A stretch of DNA of 64,000 nucleotides from an uncultured Clostridia bacterium (GCA_947632195.1 CANROE010000001.1:62001-126000), one strand, 5' to 3'. Shown: positions 15,405 to 24,977, numbered from the stretch's first letter. The notes: generated from the letters alone by a model not told the origin. Numbers and translations are program-made.

Positions 15405-16508
15405 ATGAAAGCGCGCGGTGCACAAAAAAATAGGGGCATGCTCGTCTGTCTTGCGGGCATTTTCTGTAATTTGCTGCTCTCGGCGGCCAAGATCGCCGTA
15501 GGACTGCTTTTCGGTTTTGTTTCGATGACGGCAGACGGATTCAACAATCTGAGCGATTGCGGCAGCGGGACGGTGGCGCTCATCTCCCTCTTTATCGCAA
15601 AGAAACCCGCAGACCGCCGTCACCCGTTCGGACACCGCCGCGCGGAGTATATCGCCGCGCTGATCATGGGGTGTATCGTGGCGGCAGTCTCCCTCGAACT
15701 TCTGCGCGAATCGATCGAGAACATTCTGCGGCAGGGCGGGACCGCAGGGTCGCCCTATCTCTATCTTGTGCTCGGGATCTCCATCGCCGTCAAACTCGGC
15801 ATGTTCGCGCTCTATCGGCTCTCCGCAAAGAAGTACGACTCGGACACGCTCAAAGCGGCGGCAACGGACAGCCTGTGCGACTGTCTCGCTACCCTTGCGG
15901 TGATCGCGGGCGCGGCGTTTTCCTCTCTCACGCCCGCAGCGGACGGCTGGGCGGGGATCGTCGTCTCGCTGTTCATTCTCTGGCAAGGAGTGAAACTTCT
16001 GAGGGAGGCGGGCTCGAAACTGCTCGGCCAGGCTCCCGATCCCGCTCTTTTGGGGCAGATCAAAGAAATTCTGCTCTCTGCGGATGGCGTTCTCGGGGTG
16101 CACGATCTGCAAATATACAGCTATGGGAAGGACGCCGTGTTCGCAACGATTCATGCGGAAATGGACGCAGGCCTTACCATGCTCGCCGCGCATACCGTCA
16201 TCGACGGGCTCGAAATGAAGGTAAAGAAGGAGACGGGCGTACAGCTCACCGTGCACCTCGACCCCGTGGATCTGACAAACCGGGAAGAATCGAGCCTCAG
16301 GATCAAATTGACGGAGGCGGTGCGGGAACTTGCCGACGGGGCGGAACTGCACGATCTCCGCCTGATCCCGGGCACGAACGCGCTGGAATTCGACGTCGGC
16401 GTCCCATATGGCTGCCGCCGTTCAGACGGCGAACTGCACGAGACGCTGTCCGAGATCGTAAAGACGTTCGGCGACTATGATCCGGTCATACGGATCGAGC
16501 GGGAATAA
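15405..16508 (+). CDS. Cation diffusion facilitator, probably Mn2+ exporter
   Basis: 367 residues from ATG 15405. Six membrane helices, then a C-terminal cytoplasmic domain from about residue 215. TM2 carries ADGFNNLSD and TM5 carries ATDSLCD; an N-x-x-x-D plus D-x-x-x-D set is the pattern described for manganese CDF exporters such as MntE, whereas zinc members have histidine in TM5. HPFGHRRAEYIAAL is the conserved TM2-TM3 loop. I place the start at 15405 because the promoter -10 box ends 6 bases earlier and residues before it are not family-like; the frame is open farther upstream. Confidence 0.85.
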   Translation: MKARGAQKNRGMLVCLAGIFCNLLLSAAKIAVGLLFGFVSMTADGFNNLSDCGSGTVALISLFIAKKPADRRHPFGHRRAEYIAALIMGCIVAAVSLELLRESIENILRQGGTAGSPYLYLVLGISIAVKLGMFALYRLSAKKYDSDTLKAAATDSLCDCLATLAVIAGAAFSSLTPAADGWAGIVVSLFILWQGVKLLREAGSKLLGQAPDPALLGQIKEILLSADGVLGVHDLQIYSYGKDAVFATIHAEMDAGLTMLAAHTVIDGLEMKVKKETGVQLTVHLDPVDLTNREESSLRIKLTEAVRELADGAELHDLRLIPGTNALEFDVGVPYGCRRSDGELHETLSEIVKTFGDYDPVIRIERE

Positions 16509-16516
16509 CGGCTCCT

Positions 16517-16556
16517 GCCGCGCCGCTTTCCGAGAACGGAAGGAAAGCGGTGCGGC
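16517..16556 (+). terminator. Stem-loop after the CDF gene
   Basis: GCCGCGCCGCTTTCC pairs with GGAAAGCGGTGCGGC (one G-U pair) around a 10-base loop. There is no U tract, so it may be a weak or factor-aided terminator. Confidence 0.5.
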
Positions 16557-16614
16557 GCACACACGGGGCATGGATAAAATTACAAAAATTTCCAAAAAAA
16601 ATTTTATTTTCCGT

Positions 16615-16642
16615 TTGACGGAGCGGTTTACCTGTTTATAAT
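16615..16642 (+). promoter_or_regulatory. Sigma-A promoter of groES
   Basis: TTGACG (16615-16620), 16-base spacer, TATAAT (16637-16642). No CIRCE element (TTAGCACTC-N9-GAGTGCTAA) is seen between it and the groES start, so HrcA control is not evident. Confidence 0.75.
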
Positions 16643-16693
16643 AGATAGGAATCAAAGCGGCAGAGCCGCAAACAAAACAATCGGAGGTAACTC

Positions 16694-16978
16694 ATGAATA
16701 TCAAACCCTTGTTCGACAAGGTCGTCGTAGAGGCGCTGACCGTCGAAGAAAAGACGAAGAGCGGTTTTATTCTCCCCTCTTCCGCGCAGGAAAAACCCCA
16801 GACATGCGTCGTTGTCGCAGTCGGCCCCGGCGGGATCGTCGACGGGAAAGAGACGGTAATGCAGGTAAAGGTCGGCGACAAAGTGCTCTGTTCCAAATAT
16901 GCGGGTAGCGATTTCAAGGTGGACGGCAAAGAGTTCACGATCATCAAGCAGAGCGACATTTTGGCGATCGTAGAGTAA
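16694..16978 (+). CDS. groES: Co-chaperonin GroES
   Basis: 94 residues, full length. The mobile loop region KTKSGFILPSSAQEKPQ and the PGG of the roof hairpin are present. Forms the heptameric lid of GroEL. CGGAGG lies seven bases before ATG 16694. Separated from groEL by 285 bases instead of the usual short gap, because a MITE-like repeat lies between. Confidence 0.97.
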   Translation: MNIKPLFDKVVVEALTVEEKTKSGFILPSSAQEKPQTCVVVAVGPGGIVDGKETVMQVKVGDKVLCSKYAGSDFKVDGKEFTIIKQSDILAIVE

Positions 16979-17010
16979 AAGAATTCCGCAGTCACGCCGC
17001 GCGCGGTAAT

Positions 17011-17174
17011 GCGTCATTCCGAGCCGTAAGGGCAATCACGAAGTCCGACACGGCAATTCCCCGAGGGAATCTTGTTCCGTCCAAGTACGATTAAAACCAC
17101 ACCCGAACGTACCAAGATGCCTTCGCGGACACACTACTCGGACTTTGTAAAAAGATTGCGGCTCAGCATGACGC
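17011..17174. mobile_element. MITE-like element between groES and groEL
   Basis: 164 bp bounded by imperfect terminal inverted repeats, GCGTCATTCCGAGCCG on the left and CGGCTCAGCATGACGC on the right (14 of 16 match). The interior shares GAGGGAATCTTGTT and TACCAAGATGCCTTCGCGGA with the copy at 55959-56123. It contains no convincing ORF. A second right-end-like GGGACAGCATGACGC follows at about 17199. Confidence 0.7.
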
Positions 17175-17257
17175 TTTAACATAATAGAACGTGCGGGCGG
17201 GACAGCATGACGCAAGCCACCCACTCATCAAAACAAAAAATCATCTATCAGGAGTAA

Positions 17258-18889
<1,632 letters not shown>

Positions 18890-18956
18890 TTCACGAAATT
18901 CTTTTCTGTGAAAAGAATTTTCGTGAGTTGCTAAGGTTATACAAGATTATAATGAT

Positions 18957-18987
18957 AAAAGGGCTGAAAAGCCCTTTTGTTTTTTAC
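18957..18987 (+). terminator. Intrinsic terminator of groES-groEL
   Basis: AAAAGGGCT, short loop, AGCCCTTTT, then GTTTTTT. A second inverted repeat (TCACGAAATTCTTTTC / GAAAAGAATTTTCGTGA) lies just after the stop codon at about 18892-18928. Confidence 0.85.
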
Positions 18988-19013
18988 TTTGCTATTTAAC
19001 CCACGCACTTCCC

Positions 19014-19325
19014 ATTTTGTTATTTCGCCCCGCGCGCAGTTCTGATTCTCTAAGCGCGGCACGAGCCGTAGGCGAAGTACCAAGCGTAGCGCGTGGAGAA
19101 ATCTCAAAATTATTTAATTATGTCATTTCGACCGTAGCGAACAAAGTGAGCGGAGTGGAGAAATCTCAACAATATTTTAATAAGGAAAAGATTTCTCGAC
19201 AAGCTCGTAATGACAGTTTAAGAATACCGAGCCCATTTGTCATTTCGCCCCGCGCGCAGATCTGATTCTCTAAGCGCGGCACGAGCCGTAGGCGAAGTAC
19301 CAAGCGTTGCGCGTGGAGAAATCTC
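19014..19325. repeat. Two direct copies of a ~90-bp repeat flanking a shorter one
   Basis: Near-identical copies at about 19017-19105 and 19237-19325 start TTTCGCCCCGCGCGCAG and end GCGTGGAGAAATCTCA; both include TCTCTAAGCGCGGCACGAG. Between them, at about 19121-19170, is a shorter GTCATTTCGACC...GGAGAAATCTCA relative. A reverse fragment occurs at 56166-56220. No gene is supported in 18990-19380. Confidence 0.75.
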
Positions 19326-19351
19326 ATCTCCGCATTTTTTGAATATTTTGC

Positions 19352-19372
19352 GTACTATGTCACGCATAGTAC
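19352..19372. repeat. Short palindrome, intergenic copy
   Basis: GTACTATG, TCACG, CATAGTAC: a perfect 8-bp stem. Member of the dispersed palindrome family. Confidence 0.7.
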
Positions 19373-19380
19373 ACAAAATA

Positions 19381-19419
19381 AGAGAAAAGCCGCGCCGCGC
19401 AACGGTTGCGCGGCGCGGC
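19381..19419 (-). terminator. Intrinsic terminator of the MATE gene
   Basis: Six bases past the stop codon: GCCGCGCCGCGCAAC pairs with GTTGCGCGGCGCGGC, followed on the minus strand by TTTTCTC. Confidence 0.85.
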
Positions 19420-19424
19420 TTATG

Positions 19425-20849
19425 TCAGGCAACTTCCGGCGTTTTCTCATCTTCCTCCGCTTTTGCGGATCGAGAATACGCGGAAAGGCGGCGCCATAGC
19501 CAAATCATCACGGGCGCCGTAATGAGCAGCGCGGATACATCGGCAAGCGGGGCCGCCCACGCCACTCCCATTACGCCGAGTCCAAGCGGAAGGAGAAAAG
19601 CAAATACGATTAAAAGGAGATCCCGCAAGAAAGACAGCGGGGCCGCAAGCTTGGCAAGTCCCATGGATTGCAAGAAAATGGCGCATACCTTTTGCAGACA
19701 TCCGAACGTAATGAACATGAGATAGATTCTCAAACAGGGAATGGCGAATTCCCGATACAGAGCGGTGAATTCCCCCTCCCCTGCCGTCCCTCCGAACATG
19801 GCGATGAACAGTTGCGGCACAGATTCAAAAAAGAGCGTGAACAAAAGGCACAGTCCGCCCGTCCAAAGAAGAACGAGCACAAGCAGCCTTTTTACGCGGC
19901 CGTACTTTTTCGCGCCGTAATTATATCCCACGATCGGCTGCGCGCCCATGGCGATCCCAAACGCAACATTGAGCACGATCTGAAAGAGTTTCATAATGAC
20001 GACAAACGCCGCAAGTGCAACGTCTCCCCCGTACTGCGCGTTCCACGCGTAGCCGTACTTGACGAACAACACGTTATTTACGATGGTCGTCGCCACGATG
20101 CAGAGCTGTGTAAGCAAGCTCGACAGTCCCAGACGACAAAGATTTCCCAGCACCTTGAAGTCGGGCACAAAACTTTTAAGAGACAATTTGAATGTCTTGC
20201 TCCGCCACAGGTAGGCCACGCAGATCACAAAAGAGACGAACTGTCCCAAAATAGTCGCCCACGCCGCTCCCGCGATCCCGAGGTGCAGACAGTAGATCGC
20301 GATCGGGTCTCCGATGATATTGAGCACTGCGCCCGCAGTCATAGCGATCATCGCATACCTTGGCGCGCCGTCCGCACGGATGATCGCGGCAAGACAGTTT
20401 TGTACAAGCGCAAGCGGGATCATGGCGTAAATAATCACGCCGTACTCATGTGCGAGCGGAAGATTTGCCGACGTTCCCCCGAGCAGCAGCAGCAGATCGT
20501 CCCCCCAAAGATAGGCGGCAAGGATGAGGAGCGCGCCTGTAACGAAAGAGCCGAGCATCGCGTTTCCCACGCTCTTGTGGATCTTTTCGGGCTCTTTTTT
20601 GCCGAGCGCTATGGAGAGAAACGCCGCTGCGCCGTCGCCGAAAAACAGGGAGAGCCCCCATCCGACAACGGTGATCGGGAATATGACCCCTGTTGCCGCA
20701 TTGGCAAGCGGGCCCACGCCATGTCCCACGAAGATTTGGTCTACGATATTGTAAAGACAGGAAATAATGAGAGAAAGAATACAGGGAACGGCAAACTTCA
20801 AGAGCAGTTTCCCGACGCGTTCTTCTCCGAGATAGGCGCTTTCATTCAT
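19425..20849 (-). CDS. MATE family multidrug/cation exporter
   Basis: 474 residues, about twelve membrane helices in two homologous halves. Family features include NIVDQIFVGHGVGPLANAA in helix 1-2, GDGAAAFLSIALGKKEPEK, and the second-half equivalent FGIAMGAQPIVGYNYGAKK. Such proteins expel drugs or metabolites using Na+ or H+ gradients; the substrate is not predictable. ATG 20849 is chosen because GAAGGAG lies six bases upstream and the first helix follows normally. The mRNA has a leader of about 140 bases with a terminator just before this ribosome site, suggesting ligand-dependent control. Confidence 0.9.
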   Translation of the reverse strand: MNESAYLGEERVGKLLLKFAVPCILSLIISCLYNIVDQIFVGHGVGPLANAATGVIFPITVVGWGLSLFFGDGAAAFLSIALGKKEPEKIHKSVGNAMLGSFVTGALLILAAYLWGDDLLLLLGGTSANLPLAHEYGVIIYAMIPLALVQNCLAAIIRADGAPRYAMIAMTAGAVLNIIGDPIAIYCLHLGIAGAAWATILGQFVSFVICVAYLWRSKTFKLSLKSFVPDFKVLGNLCRLGLSSLLTQLCIVATTIVNNVLFVKYGYAWNAQYGGDVALAAFVVIMKLFQIVLNVAFGIAMGAQPIVGYNYGAKKYGRVKRLLVLVLLWTGGLCLLFTLFFESVPQLFIAMFGGTAGEGEFTALYREFAIPCLRIYLMFITFGCLQKVCAIFLQSMGLAKLAAPLSFLRDLLLIVFAFLLPLGLGVMGVAWAAPLADVSALLITAPVMIWLWRRLSAYSRSAKAEEDEKTPEVA

Positions 20850-20992
20850 AAAATTCTCCTTCCGACACAAAAAAAGGCACATCGAAAGCAATGTGCCGAA
20901 AGAACTTTGACACACGCGCTCCAAACTGTACCGTGATCAGATTTACGCGCTTTCAAGCGCAACGTGTGTCGTTTCTATGAATTTGAAATACT
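20850..20992 (-). promoter_or_regulatory. Structured leader with terminator upstream of the MATE gene (riboswitch-like)
   Basis: Reading the transcript 5' to 3': GACACACG (20970-20963) can pair with CGTGTGTC (20914-20907), enclosing a hairpin GCGCT-UGAA-AGCGC (20960-20947) and about 30 unpaired bases. A full intrinsic terminator follows, GGCACAT-loop-ATGTGCC with seven U (20895-20867), and then the ribosome site. GTGTCG after the U run (20866-20861) could pair instead with the first GACAC, giving an alternative fold that would also touch the ribosome site. I could not match it to a known riboswitch class. Confidence 0.6.
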
Positions 20993-20997
20993 TGATT

Positions 20998-21026
20998 ATT
21001 ATATCAAAATTCTGTCCAAAAGTCAA
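20998..21026 (-). promoter_or_regulatory. Sigma-A promoter of the MATE leader
   Basis: TTGACT (21026-21021), 17-base spacer, TATAAT (21003-20998). Predicted transcript start near 20991, about 140 bases before the start codon. Confidence 0.8.
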
Positions 21027-21080
21027 TCTTTTCACTCTTTGAAAAATGAGACATTTTTTGTCCCTTTTTCGCAAAGAGCA

Positions 21081-21114
21081 GCCGCCCCGCGCTTTTTCCA
21101 AAGCGCGGGGCGGC
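21081..21114 (-). terminator. GC-rich hairpin after the 130-residue gene
   Basis: GCCGCCCCGCGCTTT pairs with AAAGCGCGGGGCGGC. Nearly the same hairpin is repeated at 22161-22193, so it may be a dispersed repeat acting as a terminator; the U run on the minus strand is poor. Confidence 0.55.
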
Positions 21115-21120
21115 CTTATT

Positions 21121-21513
21121 TTAAGAAATTTCGATTTTCGGCGGGAAGGAGGCGGCAATGTCAATAAAATGATTGAGCGTGATCACCGCATAATGTTCAT
21201 CCCGAAAGGAAAAACCGCAGCTTTCCGCATTCAACCATTTCAGAAAGTCGGAATCCCCCTCCACTTTATAAAACGGACAGCCGAAAAACTCTCTTTTCCG
21301 ATACGGCTGGATATCCCCTATCCGGTTATAGGAATCGATCCGTCTCCCCTCATCGCAGATACAGAGCGCCTCGACAGAGCCGAAAGAAATTTTCGCCGAA
21401 TGCCGCTCTCCCGCAAGCGAGATCGTCGTGCCGTTTTCGTCCTGCACGACGGAGACGACTTCATAGCAGTCGTCCGGAAGCCCGCCAAAAGGCGCATAAT
21501 TCGGTTCGGCCAT
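21121..21513 (-). CDS. Protein of unknown function coupled to flavin reductase
   Basis: 130 residues, soluble, no recognised domain. Features: an N-terminal segment PFGGLPDDCYEVVSVVQDENG, beta-rich pattern, three cysteines (two in ALCICDEG) and a C-terminal NHFIDIAASFPPKIEIS. The ATG overlaps the last base of the flavin reductase stop (TAATG), so the two are translationally coupled and probably work together. I do not recognise the family. Confidence 0.65.
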   Translation of the reverse strand: MAEPNYAPFGGLPDDCYEVVSVVQDENGTTISLAGERHSAKISFGSVEALCICDEGRRIDSYNRIGDIQPYRKREFFGCPFYKVEGDSDFLKWLNAESCGFSFRDEHYAVITLNHFIDIAASFPPKIEIS

Positions 21514-22085
21514 TACTTCTTCATGAGCGGGGCGCCGCTTTGCCATGCCTGCCCCACCTTTTCGCCGATCGCGTAGTAGCCGCTCTGCATCTGGTCGAAC
21601 ACGAACGCATTGAGCTTTTTGGGGTCTACCTTGCCCTTTTCGGTGAGCACCTTTTCGTCGGCAAGCACGTTGACGATCTCGCCGATCACGCGGTAGCCCG
21701 ACTTCTCCTCCCCCATCTGCACGACTTTGCATTCGAGCGTAAGCGGAAATTCCTCGATGACGGGCGCGTCCACAAACGCGCTCTTTACGGCGGTGAGTCC
21801 CGTCCGCTCGAACTTATCCTCCATCTTATTGCCAGTGGCAATGCCGAAGAAGTCCGCCTCGGCGATGTGCGGAACGTCCGCAACGGAGAGGGTGAACGCT
21901 CCCCTCTTCTTCAAATTTTCCGTCGTCTTATGGTCCTCGCTGATGTTGAGCGCCACCATGTTCTCGGAGCAGATCCCGCCCCAAGCCATGTTCATAACGT
22001 CCACCTTCTCCCCTTCGCCGTAAGTTGCAATGAGCAATACGGGCATGGGAAATACATAGGGCTTTACGCCTAAATTTTTTAACAT
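21513..22085 (-). CDS. Flavin reductase / flavoredoxin family protein
   Basis: 190 residues of the FMN-binding split-barrel family (flavoredoxin type). MPVLLIATYGEGEKVDVMNMAWGG at the N-terminus and NISEDHKTTENLKKRGAFTLSV are typical of the clostridial members. Likely binds FMN and transfers electrons or reduces flavin; partner unknown. ATG 22085 is supported by GGAGG five bases upstream and by the promoter at 22112-22140. Confidence 0.85.
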   Translation of the reverse strand: MLKNLGVKPYVFPMPVLLIATYGEGEKVDVMNMAWGGICSENMVALNISEDHKTTENLKKRGAFTLSVADVPHIAEADFFGIATGNKMEDKFERTGLTAVKSAFVDAPVIEEFPLTLECKVVQMGEEKSGYRVIGEIVNVLADEKVLTEKGKVDPKKLNAFVFDQMQSGYYAIGEKVGQAWQSGAPLMKK

Positions 22086-22111
22086 GATTTTCCTCCGAAA
22101 TCTTTTTCCAT

Positions 22112-22140
22112 ATTGTACCACCGCCGCAAAAAAATGTCAA
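22112..22140 (-). promoter_or_regulatory. Sigma-A promoter of the flavin reductase operon
   Basis: TTGACA (22140-22135), 17-base spacer, TACAAT (22117-22112). Confidence 0.8.
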
Positions 22141-22160
22141 GCGTCTGCCGTAAGCCGCCC

Positions 22161-22193
22161 GCCGCCCCGCGCTTTTTCAAAGCGCGGGGCGGC
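22161..22193. repeat. Second copy of the GC-rich hairpin
   Basis: GCCGCCCCGCGCTTT, short loop, AAAGCGCGGGGCGGC; same arms as 21081-21114. It lies between the ftsZ terminator and the flavin reductase promoter. Confidence 0.65.
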
Positions 22194-22214
22194 GGAACAA
22201 AAACCCACTCCATG

Positions 22215-22244
22215 TTAAAAGGCGGGCGCATATCTGCGCCCGCC
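22215..22244 (-). terminator. Intrinsic terminator of ftsA-ftsZ
   Basis: GGCGGGCGCA, GATA, TGCGCCCGCC followed by TTTT on the minus strand, 18 bases after the ftsZ stop. Confidence 0.8.
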
Positions 22245-22261
22245 CTGCGGTATTTTAAAAA

Positions 22262-23689
22262 TTATTTGTTCTTTTTTCCGATGAGCCGCCGCACAAAGTC
22301 GGGAAGTTGCTGGTCGTGCGCATTTCTGTCCGCAGGCTCATCCTCGGGTTCGGGAACGGGCTGCTGCCGGGGCTGGGGCACGGGCTGTTGATAGCCGGGC
22401 TGCGCGCCGTAATTTTGTTCATAGCCGTAAGCGGGCTGCTGGGGCTGCGGTTGCTGAGGCGCAACGGGCTGCTGGTAACCCGCATAGGGATTATAGACGC
22501 CGCGAGGAGGGACCGCAGGCTGCTGTTGGGGCTGGGGCGCTGCGGGGCGCTGAGGCGCGGGCTGCTGAGGGGCAGGCTGTTGGCGGGGATCCATCGGTCT
22601 CTGCGCGGGAGCGGACTGCTGGGGTGCAGCGGGACGCTGATAGGTCTGCGTACGGGTATCGGGACGATTCCCCGCTGCGGGGAAACCGGTTGCGATCACG
22701 GTGACTTCCACTTCGTCGCTGATGTTCTCGTCGATACAAGCGCCGAAGATGATATTCGCGGAATAGTCCACCACGCTGTGGATGAGGGACGCTGCAAGTT
22801 TGACTTCATCGAAGGTGAGGTCATTGCCGCCGACGACGTTCAGAATGACGCCCGTCGCGCCCTCGATGGTGGTTTCGAGGAGCGGGCAGTTGACCGCGAG
22901 GCGCACCGCCTCTACGATACGGTTCTCCCCTTTGGCAACGCCCACGCCCATATGCGCGAGCCCTTTGTCCTTCAAAATGGTTTTCACGTCCGCAAAGTCG
23001 AGATTGATGAGGGCGGGCGTGACGATGAGGTCGGCAATGCCGCGAATGCCCTGTTTCAAAACCTCGTCCGCCACACGGAGAGCCTCTCCCATGGGCGCGT
23101 TCTTGGGAACGACGTCGCTGATCTTTTCGTTGGGAATGATAATGAGGGTATCAACGTACTTTTTGAGGTTATCGAGCCCTTTCATCGTGTTGTCCATTCT
23201 GCGCTTCCCCTCGAAGGAGAAGGGCTCTGTGACAACGGCGACGGTGAGGATCTTCATATCTTTCGCCATTTTTGCGATGACGGGAGCCGCGCCCGTGCCT
23301 GTTCCGCCGCCCATACCTGCGGTGATGAACAGAAGGTCGGTCTTTTCGATCGCCCTCGCGAGATCGTCTTTATTCTCCTCGGCGGCGGCTCTGCCGATTT
23401 CGGGATCTGCGCCCGCGCCGAGCCCTTTGGTCAGGTGTGCGCCGATCTGGATCTTGGTCTCCGCCTTGCTGCAAGCGAGGATTTGGGCGTCTGTGTTGAC
23501 GGCAATATATTCCGCGCTCGTGATTCCCGCGTCGATCATGCGGTTGACGGCGTTGTTGCCCGCGCCGCCCACGCCGATCACTTTGATCCGCGCCTTGCCC
23601 GTATATTCGGGTTCGACGGGCGTAGGAACATAGTTATTTTCCTGCGGCTGATTATCTCTTCCCACGAAGGGGATATTGTCGTTATACAT
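22262..23689 (-). CDS. ftsZ: Cell division GTPase FtsZ
   Basis: 475 residues. Tubulin signature GGGTGTG at about 127-133, T7 loop NLDFADV at about 229-235. The core ends near 340, followed by an unusually long (about 115 residues) Pro/Gln/Ala-rich linker and the conserved C-terminal peptide LPDFVRRLIGKKNK that docks on FtsA and other partners. Polymerises into the Z ring. Three bases separate it from ftsA upstream; both come from the promoter at 24874-24902. Confidence 0.97.
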   Translation of the reverse strand: MYNDNIPFVGRDNQPQENNYVPTPVEPEYTGKARIKVIGVGGAGNNAVNRMIDAGITSAEYIAVNTDAQILACSKAETKIQIGAHLTKGLGAGADPEIGRAAAEENKDDLARAIEKTDLLFITAGMGGGTGTGAAPVIAKMAKDMKILTVAVVTEPFSFEGKRRMDNTMKGLDNLKKYVDTLIIIPNEKISDVVPKNAPMGEALRVADEVLKQGIRGIADLIVTPALINLDFADVKTILKDKGLAHMGVGVAKGENRIVEAVRLAVNCPLLETTIEGATGVILNVVGGNDLTFDEVKLAASLIHSVVDYSANIIFGACIDENISDEVEVTVIATGFPAAGNRPDTRTQTYQRPAAPQQSAPAQRPMDPRQQPAPQQPAPQRPAAPQPQQQPAVPPRGVYNPYAGYQQPVAPQQPQPQQPAYGYEQNYGAQPGYQQPVPQPRQQPVPEPEDEPADRNAHDQQLPDFVRRLIGKKNK

Positions 23690-23692
23690 GGT

Positions 23693-24844
23693 TTAACCTC
23701 CGAATACGTTTAATAATGTGGATAATTTTCCGCGCTTGCGGTTATCGTCGTAAGCCATGTCCGTGAGGGCAATGCGCGAACTCATGGACGGTTTGTTATA
23801 GTAAGGCAGATCGGGCGCAAGCTGTTCGCACACGCAGCCGAGCCTGCGGGACATATGTTCGAGCGCGCCGCGAATGCCGTCGAGCCCTTCGCCCGTGACA
23901 TAGAGGGGCTTGCTGTCGAGCTCTTTCCCCGAACATTCTTCGAGGAAGCCGCTCACTTTTTCGCACAGCTCGTCCAGCCCCGCCTTGATCTCCTCCACGA
24001 GATCGTCCGACGGGATCTCGTAGGACTGCCCGCGAAAGTTGAATTCTCTGTTTTTTGCCTCCCGTTTCAAGTAGAGGTTGGAGCGGGTGAGAAGGTGCAG
24101 CGCGCCTTCATAGGGAAGGTGAAATTTTTGCATGAGGCGGACGGCGATCTGTCCCTGTCCTGCCCAATAGGTCTTTTGGGCGAGGATCCCGCCGCCGAGG
24201 AGCAGGCAGACTGTGGACGATAAGTATCCCACGTCGAGAAAGAGCGCGTACTCGTCCCGCGTTTCGGGCGGAATGAGGTAGCACGCCGTCGCAAGCTGGG
24301 TGGGAAGAAAGCGCAGTTCGATCTTCATCTCCGAAAAGATCTTTTCAAAGGTGGAGGCGAAATATTCCGAGCAATAGAAATAGGAGAGCACGCCCGAGAG
24401 CCCTGTGGAATAGAGCCCTGCGGGATCGGCGACGCGGCGGTTATCGGCCGTGGTGTAGATCATGCTCGTCACGCGGATCCCGCGATAGCCGGCGATTTCC
24501 CGTCTGCCGCTGTCGAAGAGGGTCTCTTTTTCCCGCGCGCCGATTTTCAGCCGTTTGGGAAAGCCCACCACCTGTTCTTTGGGAACGACGAGGGTAAATT
24601 CCCCGGGAACGCCGATATAGAGCGTGCGGAACCTGCGCCCGCAGATCTGCTCCACGGCGTCAAGCGCGCCGCGAACGGCTGAGGCGAGTTCTTCGGTATC
24701 GTAAAACTCGCCGTCCTGATACCCTCCGTACGGTTCGGTTTTGCTCGCTTGAAAGACGAAAGTGTTGTTAACCCCTCTTTCGCCTACAAAAATCGCGATC
24801 TCCGAAGAACGGATGTCGAGGACAGCTACGCTCTTTTGTGCCAT
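23693..24844 (-). CDS. ftsA: FtsA-like actin-fold division protein
   Basis: 383 residues, divergent. The N-terminal VAVLDIRSSEIAIFVGERG is the actin-fold phosphate 1 motif, with ALFLDVGYLSSTVCLLLGGG as phosphate 2 and LYVTGEGLDGIRG as the adenosine motif. Position immediately before ftsZ supports FtsA, the membrane tether of the Z ring. It is shorter than typical FtsA (about 410-440), and the C-terminus (RGKLSTLLNVFGG) could be the short amphipathic membrane-binding helix. Confidence 0.85.
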   Translation of the reverse strand: MAQKSVAVLDIRSSEIAIFVGERGVNNTFVFQASKTEPYGGYQDGEFYDTEELASAVRGALDAVEQICGRRFRTLYIGVPGEFTLVVPKEQVVGFPKRLKIGAREKETLFDSGRREIAGYRGIRVTSMIYTTADNRRVADPAGLYSTGLSGVLSYFYCSEYFASTFEKIFSEMKIELRFLPTQLATACYLIPPETRDEYALFLDVGYLSSTVCLLLGGGILAQKTYWAGQGQIAVRLMQKFHLPYEGALHLLTRSNLYLKREAKNREFNFRGQSYEIPSDDLVEEIKAGLDELCEKVSGFLEECSGKELDSKPLYVTGEGLDGIRGALEHMSRRLGCVCEQLAPDLPYYNKPSMSSRIALTDMAYDDNRKRGKLSTLLNVFGG

Positions 24845-24873
24845 TCTTCCTTCCCCTGGTATATTCTTACATT

Positions 24874-24902
24874 ATTATATCAAAATGCCGTCGGTGTGTC
24901 AA
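24874..24902 (-). promoter_or_regulatory. Consensus sigma-A promoter of ftsA-ftsZ
   Basis: TTGACA (24902-24897), 17-base spacer, TATAAT (24879-24874): a perfect consensus. It gives ftsAZ a supply independent of the upstream dcw transcript, which ends at the terminator 24978-25010. Confidence 0.85.
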
Positions 24903-24977
24903 GGGAATATTCTTATTTTTTTGCCGTATGTTTGCATATTTTGCGTATTCGGCGGGCGCATGCCCCCAAATAGAGCA

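Noticed and set aside
18892..18928. Inverted repeat after groEL as the operon terminator
   Set aside because: It lacks a U tract; the hairpin at 18957-18987 with a clear T run is the better terminator.
19014..19325. Possible CRISPR array from regularly repeated sequence
   Set aside because: Only two long copies and one short relative, with no unique spacers of constant length and no cas genes.
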